Assembly: GCA_963816155.1 (NCBI GenBank)
Contig: CAWFJE010000005.1
Span: 124,001-188,000 of the forward strand
Origin: JAXGXJ01 sp963816155
Lineage (GTDB): Bacteria; Actinomycetota; Thermoleophilia; RBG-16-64-13
Reading direction: 5' to 3'
Length of the DNA stretch: 64,000 nucleotides
The notes under the pieces were generated by a model. The model was not told where the DNA came from. It did not search any database and worked only from the letters and a program-made list of their open reading frames with translations. A program made the position numbers and the translations under genes. Of this stretch, positions 52,494 through 61,280 are shown piece after piece. Positions within the stretch are counted from its first letter, which is position 1, and every line of letters begins with the position of its first letter.

Positions 52494-53432
52494 CAGGCCG
52501 CAGCCGCGGCCGAGCAGGGCGCGCAGGTTGCGCCCCAGCACCGTCGAGTACTCGTCCAGGTCGAGGGTGGCCAACTTGGCGCGCAGGGCCGGGGGCAGGT
52601 CCTCCAGAGAGCGGTCTTCGAGGATGACCTCTGTCTCCTCGCGGTCGAACTCGGCCACCACGTTCTCCTTGCGCAGGTGGTAGCGGTTGGCGGGGCACAG
52701 GGCTTGGCAGCGCATGCAGCCCACCAGGCTGTTGTGCGCACCGGCATCGAGGTCCGCGGGCCACTCCCCCTCATGCTCGTTGAGGTACGTGAGACAGCGC
52801 TGGGCGTCTATGACCGTGCCGTCGTAGGGAATGCAGCCGGTCGGACATACATGGTGGCAGTTGCGGCATGGAGGACAGCAACTGAGGCGGAGACTACCCT
52901 TGGGCTCGTACTCCTCGGCCCCCAAGTCGGCGTCGGTGCAGAAGGCATCGAGCCGCGCGAAGGTCCCCATGCCGCGCACGTAGACCAGGTTGTTGCGTCC
53001 ATACTGGGCCAGACCGGTGTGCGCGGCGAGGAGTTTCACCGGCGCCGTCGCGCGCGCCACCTCGAAGCCTGCCGGCCCGAGGACGCACCGCAAGATGCGC
53101 AGGCAGCGCCTCCTCGCCCCGCTCGAAATGTACGTGGGCGGCACTACCGCCTCGAAGGGCCCCTCCGCAAACTGAAAGCGGACCTTGACCGCCGGCGAGA
53201 GAGCGGCGGTCACGATGACCGTGCGTGGGCCGCCGACCTCGGGCGGACACGAGAAATGCAGGCTGCCGCTGTATTCCTCGGCCACCTTCTCGTCAAGAAG
53301 ACCGTCCTTCACCAGGTCGGCGAGTACCTTCTCCAACCGCGGCATCAGTGCGACCGGAGCGAGGCGGTACGCATAACCGCCTTCCCCCAGCGCTTTGTCG
53401 AGCCGCTCCCTGAGGACCGTGCTTGGTATCAA
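52490..53432 (-). CDS. QueG-like double-[4Fe-4S] ferredoxin protein with unclear 3' end
   Basis: Reads from TTG 53432 (GGGAGG 4 nt upstream) with a QueG/COG1600-like N-terminal domain and two clusters: CCPPCRNCHHVCPTGC (about residues 191-206) and CMRCQALCP. Typical homologs in corrinoid operons assist reductive reactivation of B12 proteins. The reading frame continues past 52493 antisense to the whole UroD-type gene, which is implausible. A one-base shift near 52500 would give a TAG TAG stop at 52490-52487, so I give the gene that end. Function assignment is by family and context only. Confidence 0.75.
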
Positions 53433-53563
53433 TGAACCTCCCGGCGGCGGGATCGAGCCATAGATGGTCGCATTATCGATGACCCCGGGAGCGCATGCAA
53501 GCAGCCCACCACGCGGTATGCTTAGGCGGCATGAACGTATCCACACTACCGGGAGGTCCTCGG

Positions 53564-54208
53564 ATGCAGCAGGTCACGCCCCCATACCCCGCCGACCCGC
53601 CCTATCCCGCCACGCTGAACGTCGACTATCCGGACAGGCCGCTGAGCAGACTCAGCACGGCCTTCCGGTTTCTGTGGATCATCCCCATCGCCGTGATAGC
53701 CGCCTTACTGGGAACGGGCACCATCTCCATGGAGGGCGCGAACTACTCCTGGCAGTGGGCTGTCGGAGGAGTACTGTTCGCTCCCGTTCTCCTCATGATC
53801 CTCTTCCGCCAGAAGTACCCGCGCTGGTGGTACGACTGGAACCTCCAACTCACCCGGTTCCTCATGCGTGTGACCGTCTATGCCCAGCTACTGCGCGACG
53901 AGTACCCGTCGACCGACGAAGAGCAAGCCGTCCACCTCGACTTCCCCTATCCGGAGGCCAAGGCGCTCAATCGTTGGCTACCGTTGGTGAAGTGGTTCCT
54001 GGCCATACCCCACTGGATCGTTCTGGCCTTCCTGTATCTGGCGGCCTTCGTGTGCGTGGTGATCGCCTGGTTCGCGATCCTGTTCACAGGCGTCTATCCC
54101 TATTCGCTCTTCATGTTCGTGGTGAGCGTCAACCGCTGGGGCCTGCGAGTCATGGCCTACGCCGTGCTGCTGGTGACCGACAAGTACCCGCCCTTCAGCC
54201 TGGATTGA
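53564..54208 (+). CDS. DUF4389 membrane protein
   Basis: 214 residues from ATG 53564 (GGGAGG 7 nt upstream). Topology: two early helices (LWIIPIAVIAALLGTG, then AVGGVLFAPVLLMILF) and two later ones (WFLAIPHWIVLAFLYLAAFV and VVIAWFAILFTGVYPYSLF). The DUF4389 repeats RWWYDWNLQLTRF and RWPLVKWFLAIPHW-like NRWLPLVKWFLAIPHW are clear. Function unknown. It diverges from the QueG-like gene and is followed by a strong hairpin. Confidence 0.9.
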   Translation: MQQVTPPYPADPPYPATLNVDYPDRPLSRLSTAFRFLWIIPIAVIAALLGTGTISMEGANYSWQWAVGGVLFAPVLLMILFRQKYPRWWYDWNLQLTRFLMRVTVYAQLLRDEYPSTDEEQAVHLDFPYPEAKALNRWLPLVKWFLAIPHWIVLAFLYLAAFVCVVIAWFAILFTGVYPYSLFMFVVSVNRWGLRVMAYAVLLVTDKYPPFSLD

Positions 54209-54212
54209 TAGA

Positions 54213-54241
54213 GAACTGCCGCCCCGCAGGGGCGGCAGTTC
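54213..54241 (+). terminator. Strong GC-rich hairpin after the DUF4389 gene
   Basis: GAACTGCCGCCCC-GCA-GGGGCGGCAGTTC: a 13-bp perfect stem with a 3-nt loop, five bases after the stop. No U-run follows, so termination may be intrinsic-like or Rho-assisted. Confidence 0.7.
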
Positions 54242-54276
54242 GACGGAGCAAAGACGCGGGATAGGTGCTGCCAGAA

Positions 54277-54295
54277 CGCGGGCGTCAGGCCCGCG
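54277..54295 (-). terminator. Hairpin at the 3' end of slyD
   Basis: CGCGGGC-GTCAG-GCCCGCG (7-bp stem) lies 12 bp downstream of the slyD stop on the minus strand. With the preceding hairpin it separates the convergent DUF4389 and slyD transcripts. Confidence 0.5.
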
Positions 54296-54307
54296 ACGGA
54301 CTCTTCT

Positions 54308-54769
54308 CTACTCGGGATGACCCTGCTGCAGTTCCTCCTCGGAGGCAGCCCGGATGTCGACGACTTCCACGTCGAAGTGCAGGCGAACACCTGCCAGCGG
54401 ATGATTGGCGTTGACCACCACCACATCGTCCCGCACGTCCATCACGGTGAGAGGCACGTCTCCGCTGGGCGTCTCGCCCGCGAACTGCATGCCCGGAGCC
54501 AGTTCCGTCCCGGGAGGGAACTTGTCCATGCCCACTTCGAATATGGCTTCCTCGTCGACTTCGCCGTAGGCCTCACCGGGTTCGACCACCACGTCGGCGG
54601 TGTAACCCACGTCGACGCCATCCAAGGCGTTCTCCAGACCGGGGATGATGTTGTCGTACCCATGCAGATAGGTGAGAGGGGCGCAGCCCTCGCTGGAATC
54701 GATAGTGTTGCCGTCGTCGTCGGTGAGCGTGTAGTTGAAGCTGACGATGGCGCCTCGGGTCGCCTGCAT
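54308..54769 (-). CDS. slyD: SlyD-like FKBP-type peptidyl-prolyl isomerase
   Basis: 153-residue PPIase with chaperone insert-in-flap domain. FKBP strands VSFNYTLTDDDGNTIDSSEG, PLTYLHGYDNIIPGLENAL, then IF domain (EPGEAYGEVDEEAI) and return strand HPLAGVRLHFDVEV. The His-rich metal-binding tail of E. coli SlyD is absent. ATG 54769 has GGGAGTT upstream. Distance to the cytochrome gene is 189 bp, so it may have its own promoter. Confidence 0.93.
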   Translation of the reverse strand: MQATRGAIVSFNYTLTDDDGNTIDSSEGCAPLTYLHGYDNIIPGLENALDGVDVGYTADVVVEPGEAYGEVDEEAIFEVGMDKFPPGTELAPGMQFAGETPSGDVPLTVMDVRDDVVVVNANHPLAGVRLHFDVEVVDIRAASEEELQQGHPE

Positions 54770-54831
54770 GGCGAACTCCCTTCTTTCGGTATCTGAATAC
54801 CGCAGGTTACTACATCATCCAGAGGAAGACA

Positions 54832-54869
54832 GGCAGGCGGCTCGCGTCGCGAGCCGGACCGCCCGCCTG
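54832..54869 (-). terminator. Extended palindrome downstream of the cytochrome b gene
   Basis: CGGCTCGCG (54838-54846) and CGCGAGCCG (54848-54856) form a near-perfect palindrome, and GC-rich flanks (CAGGCGG / CCGCCTG) extend the stem. On the minus strand it follows the cytochrome frame and precedes slyD, so it is a candidate terminator. Confidence 0.4.
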
Positions 54870-54958
54870 AGACCTGAGCCGCACAACGCCTCGTCCGGAG
54901 CGCGCCCGTCTCACGAACTGCGCGACTCCTCGCACCGCGCTCCCGGTGGCCCCTCGCC

Positions 54959-55728
54959 TCACGAGCCCGGCGACCCCTCGCCGTTCGGAGCGACCTCGGC
55001 AGAATCGGGCGGGGCTTGGCTTGATGTGGTGCCGGCCACGTGGCTTGCGGCCCCGCCTGCGCGGTCAGAGCGGTCCACTTGCCGTGGCGCTCGAGCGCGG
55101 TCTCCCGCTTCATCCGCCCGTTGACCATCGCGCGCAGGGAGTCCCTTCCATGCTTGGTGAGGAGCGCCAGCGCCAGGTGACCGAGGAAGAGGGCGATGCC
55201 CGTCACGGCCAGAAAGCCGTGCAGCCACAGCGCCCGGGACACGAGCCAAGCCGGCAGATGGACCTTGTTCAGAAGAAGTGACCCGGTGACGACGAAACCG
55301 ACGGCCCAGGCCGCCACCAGGACTGCGTTCATCTTCTGGCCCGCGTTGAGACGCCTCTGAGGCGGCATGTCCGCACCTCGGAGGACGCCACCCTTCACGG
55401 CCATCCAGAACCAGCGCCGGTCGTCCGTGTCCCAGCGGTCAACCTCGCGCACGTCGGTCGCCAAGCTGCGACGATCGAACAGCAGGAAGAGGATGAGCGG
55501 GATGACGACCATGAGAAGACCCATGGCCCCGTGGAAGTGGGAGAAGGTGGCCCGAGAACCGCCCAGCCACTCCCGAGTGGGCGGCAGCCACATGAGCACT
55601 CCGGTGACGAAAGCGACCAAGAAGAAGAGCGCGTACACCCAATGCGACAGACGCTCGGTCACGGAGAAGCGCGGGACGCCCTCCTTTGCAAGCACTTCAG
55701 CGTCTGCCGACAGAGTGGGCTCACTCAT
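54959..55728 (-). CDS. Cytochrome b561-like membrane subunit (likely frameshifted near 3' end)
   Basis: Four TM helices of the FdnI/cytochrome b561 type: HWVYALFFLVAFVTGVLMWL, FHGAMGLLMVVIPLILFLLF, NAVLVAAWAVGFVVTGSLLL and LHGFLAVTGIALFLGHLALALL, with His residues at helix ends for heme b. It carries electrons to or from the periplasmic Mo protein encoded upstream (ATGA overlap at 55728/55725). In the original frame no stop occurs for another 500 bp. A -1 shift near 55069 gives the natural-looking tail SHVAGTTSSQAPPDS and TGA at 54959. I chose that end; the frame change is inferred. Confidence 0.8.
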
Positions 55729-56411
55729 TTGATCTCGGCGGCGGCAGGATAGCCTCGCATCTCCCAGTAGCCGTGGTAGCCTTCGGGACCCGGATCGTCA
55801 GCCGCGATAGCCTCCACCCGTTCCACCCATTTGACGTCCTTGTACCCGTAGGAACCCGGAAGAACGAGACGCAAAGGTTGGCCGTTGTCGGGAGGAAGAG
55901 TCTCGTCGTTCGCCTGGCGGGCAAGCATACTGTCCGGGCGCAGGGCCTCCTCGATGGTGAGTGAGTCGGTGTAGACGCCATCGCCGGAGTGGAACACCAG
56001 ATGAGTCGCTTGGGGATCGACGTCTGCCCTCTCCATGAACTCCCGCACGGAGACCCCTTTCCACAACACGTTGGTCACTCCCCAACCCTCAACGCACAGG
56101 AAATCGCGCGTGAACTCCACCTGAGGAAGGTCGAGGAAGTCGTCCCAGGTGAGGTCGAGCGGCCTGCGGAAGAGTCCGTCCACCGTCAGACGCCACGCCG
56201 CCGGATCGAAGTCCGGACCCGGTGCGATGGTGTTGACGCGGAAGGTCCCGCTCGACCCTGACTGTCCGCCGCTGCCACCCAGACTGGGGAGAAGCTCCTT
56301 GCCCACAAAAAGGGCCACCAGGCCGGCGACGACCAGACCAATGAAGGTCCGCCGCCCGACGGGCTTCTCGAACACGCTGGGTCTATCCGACTTCTGACCG
56401 GTCTCTGTCAT
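55725..56411 (-). CDS. Molybdopterin-dependent oxidoreductase, sulfite-oxidase fold (MsrP-like), with RR signal
   Basis: 228 residues with a mononuclear Mo-binding domain. The N-terminal segment has RR in GRRTFIGLVVAGLVALFVG, a Tat-type anchor or signal. The Mo ligand Cys lies in FLCVEGWG (about residue 108). DLTWDDFLDLPQVEF and SYGYKDVKWVERV are family features. The same operon carries the cytochrome b partner, so it works as an exported reductase or oxidase with a quinone link. Substrate may be a sulfoxide (inference). TatA and a molbindin lie 4-5 kb away. Confidence 0.9.
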   Translation of the reverse strand: MTETGQKSDRPSVFEKPVGRRTFIGLVVAGLVALFVGKELLPSLGGSGGQSGSSGTFRVNTIAPGPDFDPAAWRLTVDGLFRRPLDLTWDDFLDLPQVEFTRDFLCVEGWGVTNVLWKGVSVREFMERADVDPQATHLVFHSGDGVYTDSLTIEEALRPDSMLARQANDETLPPDNGQPLRLVLPGSYGYKDVKWVERVEAIAADDPGPEGYHGYWEMRGYPAAAEIK

Positions 56412-56610
56412 CGCTCCCGCTTCGCTCGAAGGTACCGGCAGCGAACGGCTGCTTGGCCGTCCAATGCACGCTTACAGCAGGTGATTCCCCCTGCTCACAA
56501 GCTGAAACCCTGGCGCCACCCTAGCCGGCCCCAGCCGGCTGCCGAACGGCGAAGCCTCGGCCACCTGGACGCGCTTCTCCGGAGCACGCGAACCTGTATT
56601 CTGTTCTTCC

Positions 56611-57810
56611 GTGAGGGAATCCTACAAATACGCCATCCTGGGTACCGCGGTGCTCGTGGTGTTCGCCGCTCTGGGTCTGTCGCAGTTCAGCTATCCGGCT
56701 ATCCTGCCCGCCATGCAGAAGGGCCTCGGCCTGACCAACACTCAGGCCGGCGCCCTGGCTACGGCCAACCTGGCCGGCTACCTGTCCATGGCCATGTTGG
56801 GCGGGGCGTTGGCCTCCCGCATCGGCCCCCGAGCCGTGATCACCACAGGACTGGTGCTCGCCTCCGCCGGCATGCTGACGACCGGACTGGCCGACGGTTT
56901 CGGTCTGGCGGCGAGTGGACGTGCGCTCACCGGCGTGGGCAGCGCGATGGCGAGCGTGCCCGCCCATCTCCTGCCCACCCACTGGTTCTCGCTTCGGCGC
57001 CGCGGGGTAGCCACGGGCGTCCTGCCGCTGGGGGCTTCCATGGGTCTGGTCATCTCGGGGCCCCTCGTTCCTCGCCTGGTCGGTAGCTATGGGGAGTCGG
57101 GATGGCGGATCACCTGGTTCGTGCTGGCCGCCCTCGCCGCCTGCGTGGCCCTACTGGCCTGGGCGGTCATCCGGCGCCGACAGCGTCCCGCGCCACCAGT
57201 CCCCGATGGTGCCCCGGCGGGCCCGACCTCATCATGGCGCAACGCCTATCTCGCGCGTGGCATCTGGCACCTCAGCGCCATCTACTTCGCCTTCGGTTTC
57301 GCCTACATGACATACATGACCTTCTTCACCAAGCGCCTGATCTCCGACTTCGGCTACACGGGGACGCAGGCGGGCCGGCTGTTTATGATCATGGGCCTGG
57401 TGAGTATCGTCTGCGGCACGATGTGGGGTTGGATCTCCGACAACATCGGCCGGAGACACGCGCTCATCATCATCCTCGGTCTGCAGACCGTCTGCTACCT
57501 CCTCTTCGCGCTCTGGACGGATACCGGAGGGCTGACACTCTCGGCGGTCATCTTCGGCCTGACCGCCTGGGCCACGCCCGCCATCATGGCCACAGCCTGC
57601 GGGGACATCGTGGGCCCGGCGCTGGCCTCAACCGCTTTCGGTTTTCTCACGGCGTTCCAGGGGCTGGGGCAGGCCACGGGACCCTACGTCGGCGGTCGTT
57701 TGGCCGACGCCCTGCCGTCCTTCACCACCACCTATCTGATCGTAGCCGCGGTCTCTCTCCTGGGTATGGTGGGGGCGATGTTTCTCCCCCGGAGACGGCG
57801 GAACAGCTGA
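56611..57810 (+). CDS. MFS transporter (YbfB/YjiJ-like)
   Basis: 399 residues with twelve hydrophobic segments. Features include GLSQFSYPAILPAMQKGLGLTNTQAG at the N-terminus, GRALTGVGSAMASVPAHLL and loop 8-9 WGWISDNIGRRHALI, a good A-type MFS motif. The family includes transporters of unknown cargo. Unrelated in detail to the paired carriers at 36-38 kb. It is followed 70 bp later by the helicase gene. Confidence 0.9.
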   Translation: MRESYKYAILGTAVLVVFAALGLSQFSYPAILPAMQKGLGLTNTQAGALATANLAGYLSMAMLGGALASRIGPRAVITTGLVLASAGMLTTGLADGFGLAASGRALTGVGSAMASVPAHLLPTHWFSLRRRGVATGVLPLGASMGLVISGPLVPRLVGSYGESGWRITWFVLAALAACVALLAWAVIRRRQRPAPPVPDGAPAGPTSSWRNAYLARGIWHLSAIYFAFGFAYMTYMTFFTKRLISDFGYTGTQAGRLFMIMGLVSIVCGTMWGWISDNIGRRHALIIILGLQTVCYLLFALWTDTGGLTLSAVIFGLTAWATPAIMATACGDIVGPALASTAFGFLTAFQGLGQATGPYVGGRLADALPSFTTTYLIVAAVSLLGMVGAMFLPRRRRNS

Positions 57811-57881
57811 ATCCGAAGGCGGGGGCCTGCCCCCACGAGCGCTCCGCTCCGTCTGTCCTACCCGCGCTGTATCCTTAACGG

Positions 57882-60251
57882 GTGAAGACAGACGGTGGAT
57901 GGGCGAAAGCAGTCCAGGAGGGCATACTGACCGGCGATTTCGAATCTGGCGGCGACACACCCATCGGGGTGGTCCTCGGGCACCTGAACGAGCAGCAGCG
58001 CGCGGCGGCAACGCACGGCAGCGATCCCCTGCTCATCGTGGCCGGGGCCGGCACGGGCAAGACGGCCACCCTGGCCCATCGCGTCGCGTACAAGATCGCG
58101 ACCGGCACCGACCCCGGACGCATCCTCCTTCTCACCTTCACCCGACGCGCCGCGTCCGAGATGCTGCGACGTGTGGAGGGCATACTCCGCCAACTCGAGA
58201 ACCAGAGCCGGCAGAACGCCCTCCGCGGAGGCGACCAGACCACCGGCGGCGACCAGACCGGCGGCGGTGGCGCTTCCCGTGCGGGAGGTGGCTCCGCCCT
58301 AACCGGCGGTGCCGGCGCCGGCCTCGCCCAAGGCGGCAAGGTATGGGGCGGCACGTTCCACGCCACAGCGACACGCCTGCTCAGGTTGCACGGCAGATCT
58401 ATCGGTCTGCAGCCGTCGTTCACCATCCTCGACCGGGGTGACGCCGAAGACCTCCTGGGCGTACTGCGCACGGAACTGAGTCTGCATAAGAACGACCGGC
58501 GCTTCCCGCTCAAGGGCACCTGCATGGACATCTACAGCCGCTGCGTCAATGCCCGCCAGCCGGTGGAGGAGGCGGTGGAGACGCACTTCCCGTGGTGCAA
58601 GGACGACGTCGACGACCTACGCCGCCTCTTCGCGGCCTACGTGGACCGCAAGGGCGAGCAGAGCGTCCTCGACTACGACGACCTGTTGCTCTTCTGGCAC
58701 GGTCTCCTCACCGACCCGCGCGCGGCGCGCGCCGTCCGCAGCCGCTTCGATTGCGTGCTCGTGGACGAATACCAGGACACCAACCACCTCCAAGCCGAGA
58801 TACTCGAGATGTTGTGCCCGGGCGGCCGGGATCTCACCGTGGTCGGGGATGACGCCCAGGCCATCTACTCGTTCCGGGCGGCGACCGTGAGAAACATCCT
58901 CGACTTCCCACAGCAGTTCCCCGACACCCGGGTCGTCACCCTGGAAGAGAACTACCGCAGCACCCAACCCCTTCTCGACGCCACCAACCAGGTCATCGCC
59001 GCCGCCACCGAGCGCCACGCCAAGGACCTATGGACCAGGCGCCAGGGAGGTGACCGCCCGCGGCTGGTCACCTGCGAGGACGAGGACGAACAGACCGAGT
59101 TCATCGTCCGGCAGATCCTCGAGCACCGCGAGGGGGGACTGGCGCTCAAGCGGCAGGCGGTCCTCTTCAGAGCCTCGCACCACAGCCTGGCTCTGGAGCT
59201 GGAGTTGACGCGCCGCAACATCCCCTTCCACAAGTACGGCGGATTGCGCTTCGTGGAGACCGCTCACGTCAAGGACCTCTTGGCCTTCTTACGGCTGGCC
59301 GAGAACCCGCGCGACCTCATGGCCGGCACCCGGGTCCTGATGCTGCTCCCCGGCGTGGGGCCGAAGAAGGCCCGGACGTTGATGGACCGCCTGGCGACCG
59401 GCACCGCAGCTCCCGCCGGCCTGGCTGAACCCGCCGGCCGAGGCGCGACGTCCGCAGTCATGGCTCTGCCCGGAGCGGCCCCGCCCGCCGACCTCGCGGC
59501 CACTCCGGCGCCCGGCTCCGGCTTCCGTTCTTGGGAGACGGCCCCCGCTCCGTCGACGGCCGCCGACGACAAGTGGCGCGCACTGGTGGCACTCATGACC
59601 ACCATCGGAGCGAAGGAAGGGCCCGACCTAGCCTCCCAGATCAAGCAGATCCGTCTCTTCTACGCCCCCCTCCTCGAGCGCCTCTACGACAACGCGCGCG
59701 CCCGTCTCATGGACCTCGAACAGCTCGAGTGGTTGGCCACCCGCTTTCCAGACAGGGCCCGGTTCCTGGCTGAGATCGCCCTGGATCCTCCCAGCTATAC
59801 CGAAGACCTGGCCGGACCTCCGCTACTCGACGAAGACTTCCTCATCCTCAGCACCATCCACTCAGCCAAGGGGCTGGAATGGGACGCGGTGTATATCATC
59901 CACGCGGCCGACGGCAACATCCCGTCCGACATGGCCACGGGCAAGCTCGAGGAGATCGAGGAGGAGCGCCGCCTCTTCTACGTGTCCCTGACCAGAGCCA
60001 AGGACTGGCTCTACGTCTGCCATCCCCTCCGCTACTACACGGCGTCCCGCGGTTTCAGCGACATCCATGGCTATGCCCAACTCACGCGCTTCCTGTCGGC
60101 CTCAGTGCGCCCCTACTTCCAGCAGTGTCAAGCTCGTGAAGAACTCGGCCCGGCCGACGATCCCCACGGGACGCATGGAGACGACGTGCACCCATACGGA
60201 CGAGCTGTGACCACCGAGGACATCCGGCGGCGGCTCAAGGACTTCTTCTGA
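57882..60251 (+). CDS. UvrD/PcrA-family ATP-dependent DNA helicase
   Basis: 789 residues (superfamily 1 helicase). Walker A AGAGTGKT (about residues 54-61), motif Ia LLTFTRRAASEM, motif II VDEYQDTNHLQAE, motif III GDDAQAIYSFR, motif IV EENYRST, motif V/VI TIHSAKGLEWD and VSLTRAKDWL. Two low-complexity inserts interrupt the 1A/1B region (about residues 110-145, Gly/Gln-rich) and the 2B region (about 500-560, Ala/Pro/Gly-rich). Start GTG 57882. Roles: repair or replication-fork rescue. No RecB or nuclease domain. Confidence 0.93.
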   Translation: MKTDGGWAKAVQEGILTGDFESGGDTPIGVVLGHLNEQQRAAATHGSDPLLIVAGAGTGKTATLAHRVAYKIATGTDPGRILLLTFTRRAASEMLRRVEGILRQLENQSRQNALRGGDQTTGGDQTGGGGASRAGGGSALTGGAGAGLAQGGKVWGGTFHATATRLLRLHGRSIGLQPSFTILDRGDAEDLLGVLRTELSLHKNDRRFPLKGTCMDIYSRCVNARQPVEEAVETHFPWCKDDVDDLRRLFAAYVDRKGEQSVLDYDDLLLFWHGLLTDPRAARAVRSRFDCVLVDEYQDTNHLQAEILEMLCPGGRDLTVVGDDAQAIYSFRAATVRNILDFPQQFPDTRVVTLEENYRSTQPLLDATNQVIAAATERHAKDLWTRRQGGDRPRLVTCEDEDEQTEFIVRQILEHREGGLALKRQAVLFRASHHSLALELELTRRNIPFHKYGGLRFVETAHVKDLLAFLRLAENPRDLMAGTRVLMLLPGVGPKKARTLMDRLATGTAAPAGLAEPAGRGATSAVMALPGAAPPADLAATPAPGSGFRSWETAPAPSTAADDKWRALVALMTTIGAKEGPDLASQIKQIRLFYAPLLERLYDNARARLMDLEQLEWLATRFPDRARFLAEIALDPPSYTEDLAGPPLLDEDFLILSTIHSAKGLEWDAVYIIHAADGNIPSDMATGKLEEIEEERRLFYVSLTRAKDWLYVCHPLRYYTASRGFSDIHGYAQLTRFLSASVRPYFQQCQAREELGPADDPHGTHGDDVHPYGRAVTTEDIRRRLKDFF

Positions 60252-60334
60252 GCGCCTCGCCACTGGAGACTTCTCCCCTCCCGCAGTGACTCGCCACGCG
60301 GCCGGCCGCTCATCCTGCCATGAGTGACCAGGCG

Positions 60335-60343
60335 TGAGATAAT
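60335..60343 (+). promoter_or_regulatory. Extended -10 of tatA
   Basis: TGAGATAAT matches TGn-GATAAT, 38 nt before the TatA start. A short palindrome ACTCC-TGGAGT follows at 60353-60363. No clear -35. Confidence 0.45.
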
Positions 60344-60381
60344 GCCGTGTACTCCTGGAGTGCTCATGTGGAGAGTGTTAG

Positions 60382-60819
60382 ATGCCAAGTTGGATAGGAC
60401 CTTGGGAAATCGCGATAGTCCTTGTTCTGGCCCTCCTCATCTTTGGGCCGAAGAAGTTACCCGATCTCGGCTCTTCCCTGGGTCGCTCGATATCGGGCTT
60501 CAAGAAGGGGCTCAAAGAGACCAGCGACGACGTCCAGTCGGCCATCAAGGAAGATGTGACTGCCACTGGGGCCGAGGCAACCACCACGGTCAGCGCCGAA
60601 GCAGCCACCACCACGGCCGCCTCGATGCCGGCCGAGGCCACCGCCACCGCCGAGCCCGTGGCCGAGCCCATGACCAGCTCCGTGACGGAGCCTGTGACCG
60701 AGCCCATGGCCACCTCTGTTGCTGAGCCCGTGACCGCAGAGACCCCGCGCTCGGCCGCAGGCGGAGAACGCGCAGGTTTAACGAGAGCGCGCACAGGGCC
60801 CCATCCGGGGCCCTGTTGA
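60382..60819 (+). CDS. tatA: Sec-independent protein translocase TatA/E
   Basis: 145 residues: short periplasmic N-terminus, TM helix (EIAIVLVLALLIFGPKKLPDL, residues 9-29) with the FGPKKLP hinge, and amphipathic helix GRSISGFKKGLKE. The C-terminal 90 residues are Ala/Thr/Glu/Pro-rich low-complexity, longer than typical TatA. Exports the folded RR proteins seen at 29-30 and 55-56 kb. The last ten codons overlap a hairpin, and a TAA in another frame lies at 60779, so the exact end is uncertain. Confidence 0.93.
   Translation: MPSWIGPWEIAIVLVLALLIFGPKKLPDLGSSLGRSISGFKKGLKETSDDVQSAIKEDVTATGAEATTTVSAEAATTTAASMPAEATATAEPVAEPMTSSVTEPVTEPMATSVAEPVTAETPRSAAGGERAGLTRARTGPHPGPC
60794..60815 (+). terminator. 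Hairpin at the end of tatA
   Basis: CAGGGCCCC-ATCC-GGGGCCCTG, a 9-bp perfect stem with 4-nt loop, followed by TTGATTTG. It overlaps the final codons of the tatA frame. Confidence 0.7.
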
Positions 60820-60893
60820 TTTGTCGCCGACCTGTGGCCGGCCTCAATCGCGTCCGGACTTCAGGGCAAGACGCCGGGTAGCCGGTCCGCGCG

Positions 60894-61103
60894 TCAGTCG
60901 ACGGCGATCATCACATTGCTCGCCTTGACCACCGCATACGCCCGCTTTCCGACCTCCAGCCCGAGGCTCTCGGCGGACTGTTTGGTGATGATCGACACCA
61001 CCTCCACGCCGTCGCCCAATTCCAGCACCACTTCGGTGTTGACCGCTCCCGGGTTCACGCTCTTGACCGTCCCCGTCAGCACGTTGCGCGCGCTCAGCTT
61101 CAT
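60894..61103 (-). CDS. mop: Molbindin/TOBE-domain protein (Mop)
   Basis: 69-residue single TOBE/Mop domain: KLSARNVLTGTVKSVNPGAVNTEVVLELGD and KQSAESLGLEVGKRAYAVVKASNVMI. Binds molybdate or tungstate in oligomers and buffers supply for the Mo enzymes encoded at 40 and 56 kb. ATG 61103 has GGGAGGGAG upstream; a longer frame is spurious. Confidence 0.92.
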   Translation of the reverse strand: MKLSARNVLTGTVKSVNPGAVNTEVVLELGDGVEVVSIITKQSAESLGLEVGKRAYAVVKASNVMIAVD

Positions 61104-61224
61104 GGCTCCCTCCCTGTTCGGAATCTGACCCAGACTGTGGCAGATCGTGGATGCAGCGACCCTCACTCTCGGGAGCCGGTCGGGCCCCGGTCGCATTCCT
61201 GCTGTGACGTATACCCATTCCCTC

Positions 61225-61233
61225 TGCTAGAAT
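61225..61233 (+). promoter_or_regulatory. Extended -10 of the tRNA-Ser/tRNA-Arg unit
   Basis: TGC-TAGAAT (61225-61233) lies about 48 nt before tRNA-Ser(GCT). A GAGGC-GGC-GCCTC hairpin at 61245-61257 follows in the leader. The two tRNAs are 4 nt apart and share a terminator, so they form one transcript. Confidence 0.5.
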
Positions 61234-61280
61234 AATCGCTCGCTGAGGCGGCGCCTCGTCGCCTTCGGAGAAGTGGCTTG

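Noticed and set aside
60894..61196. Longer start for the molbindin
   Set aside because: The extension adds 31 unlike residues, while ATG 61103 has a strong ribosome-binding site and begins the fold.
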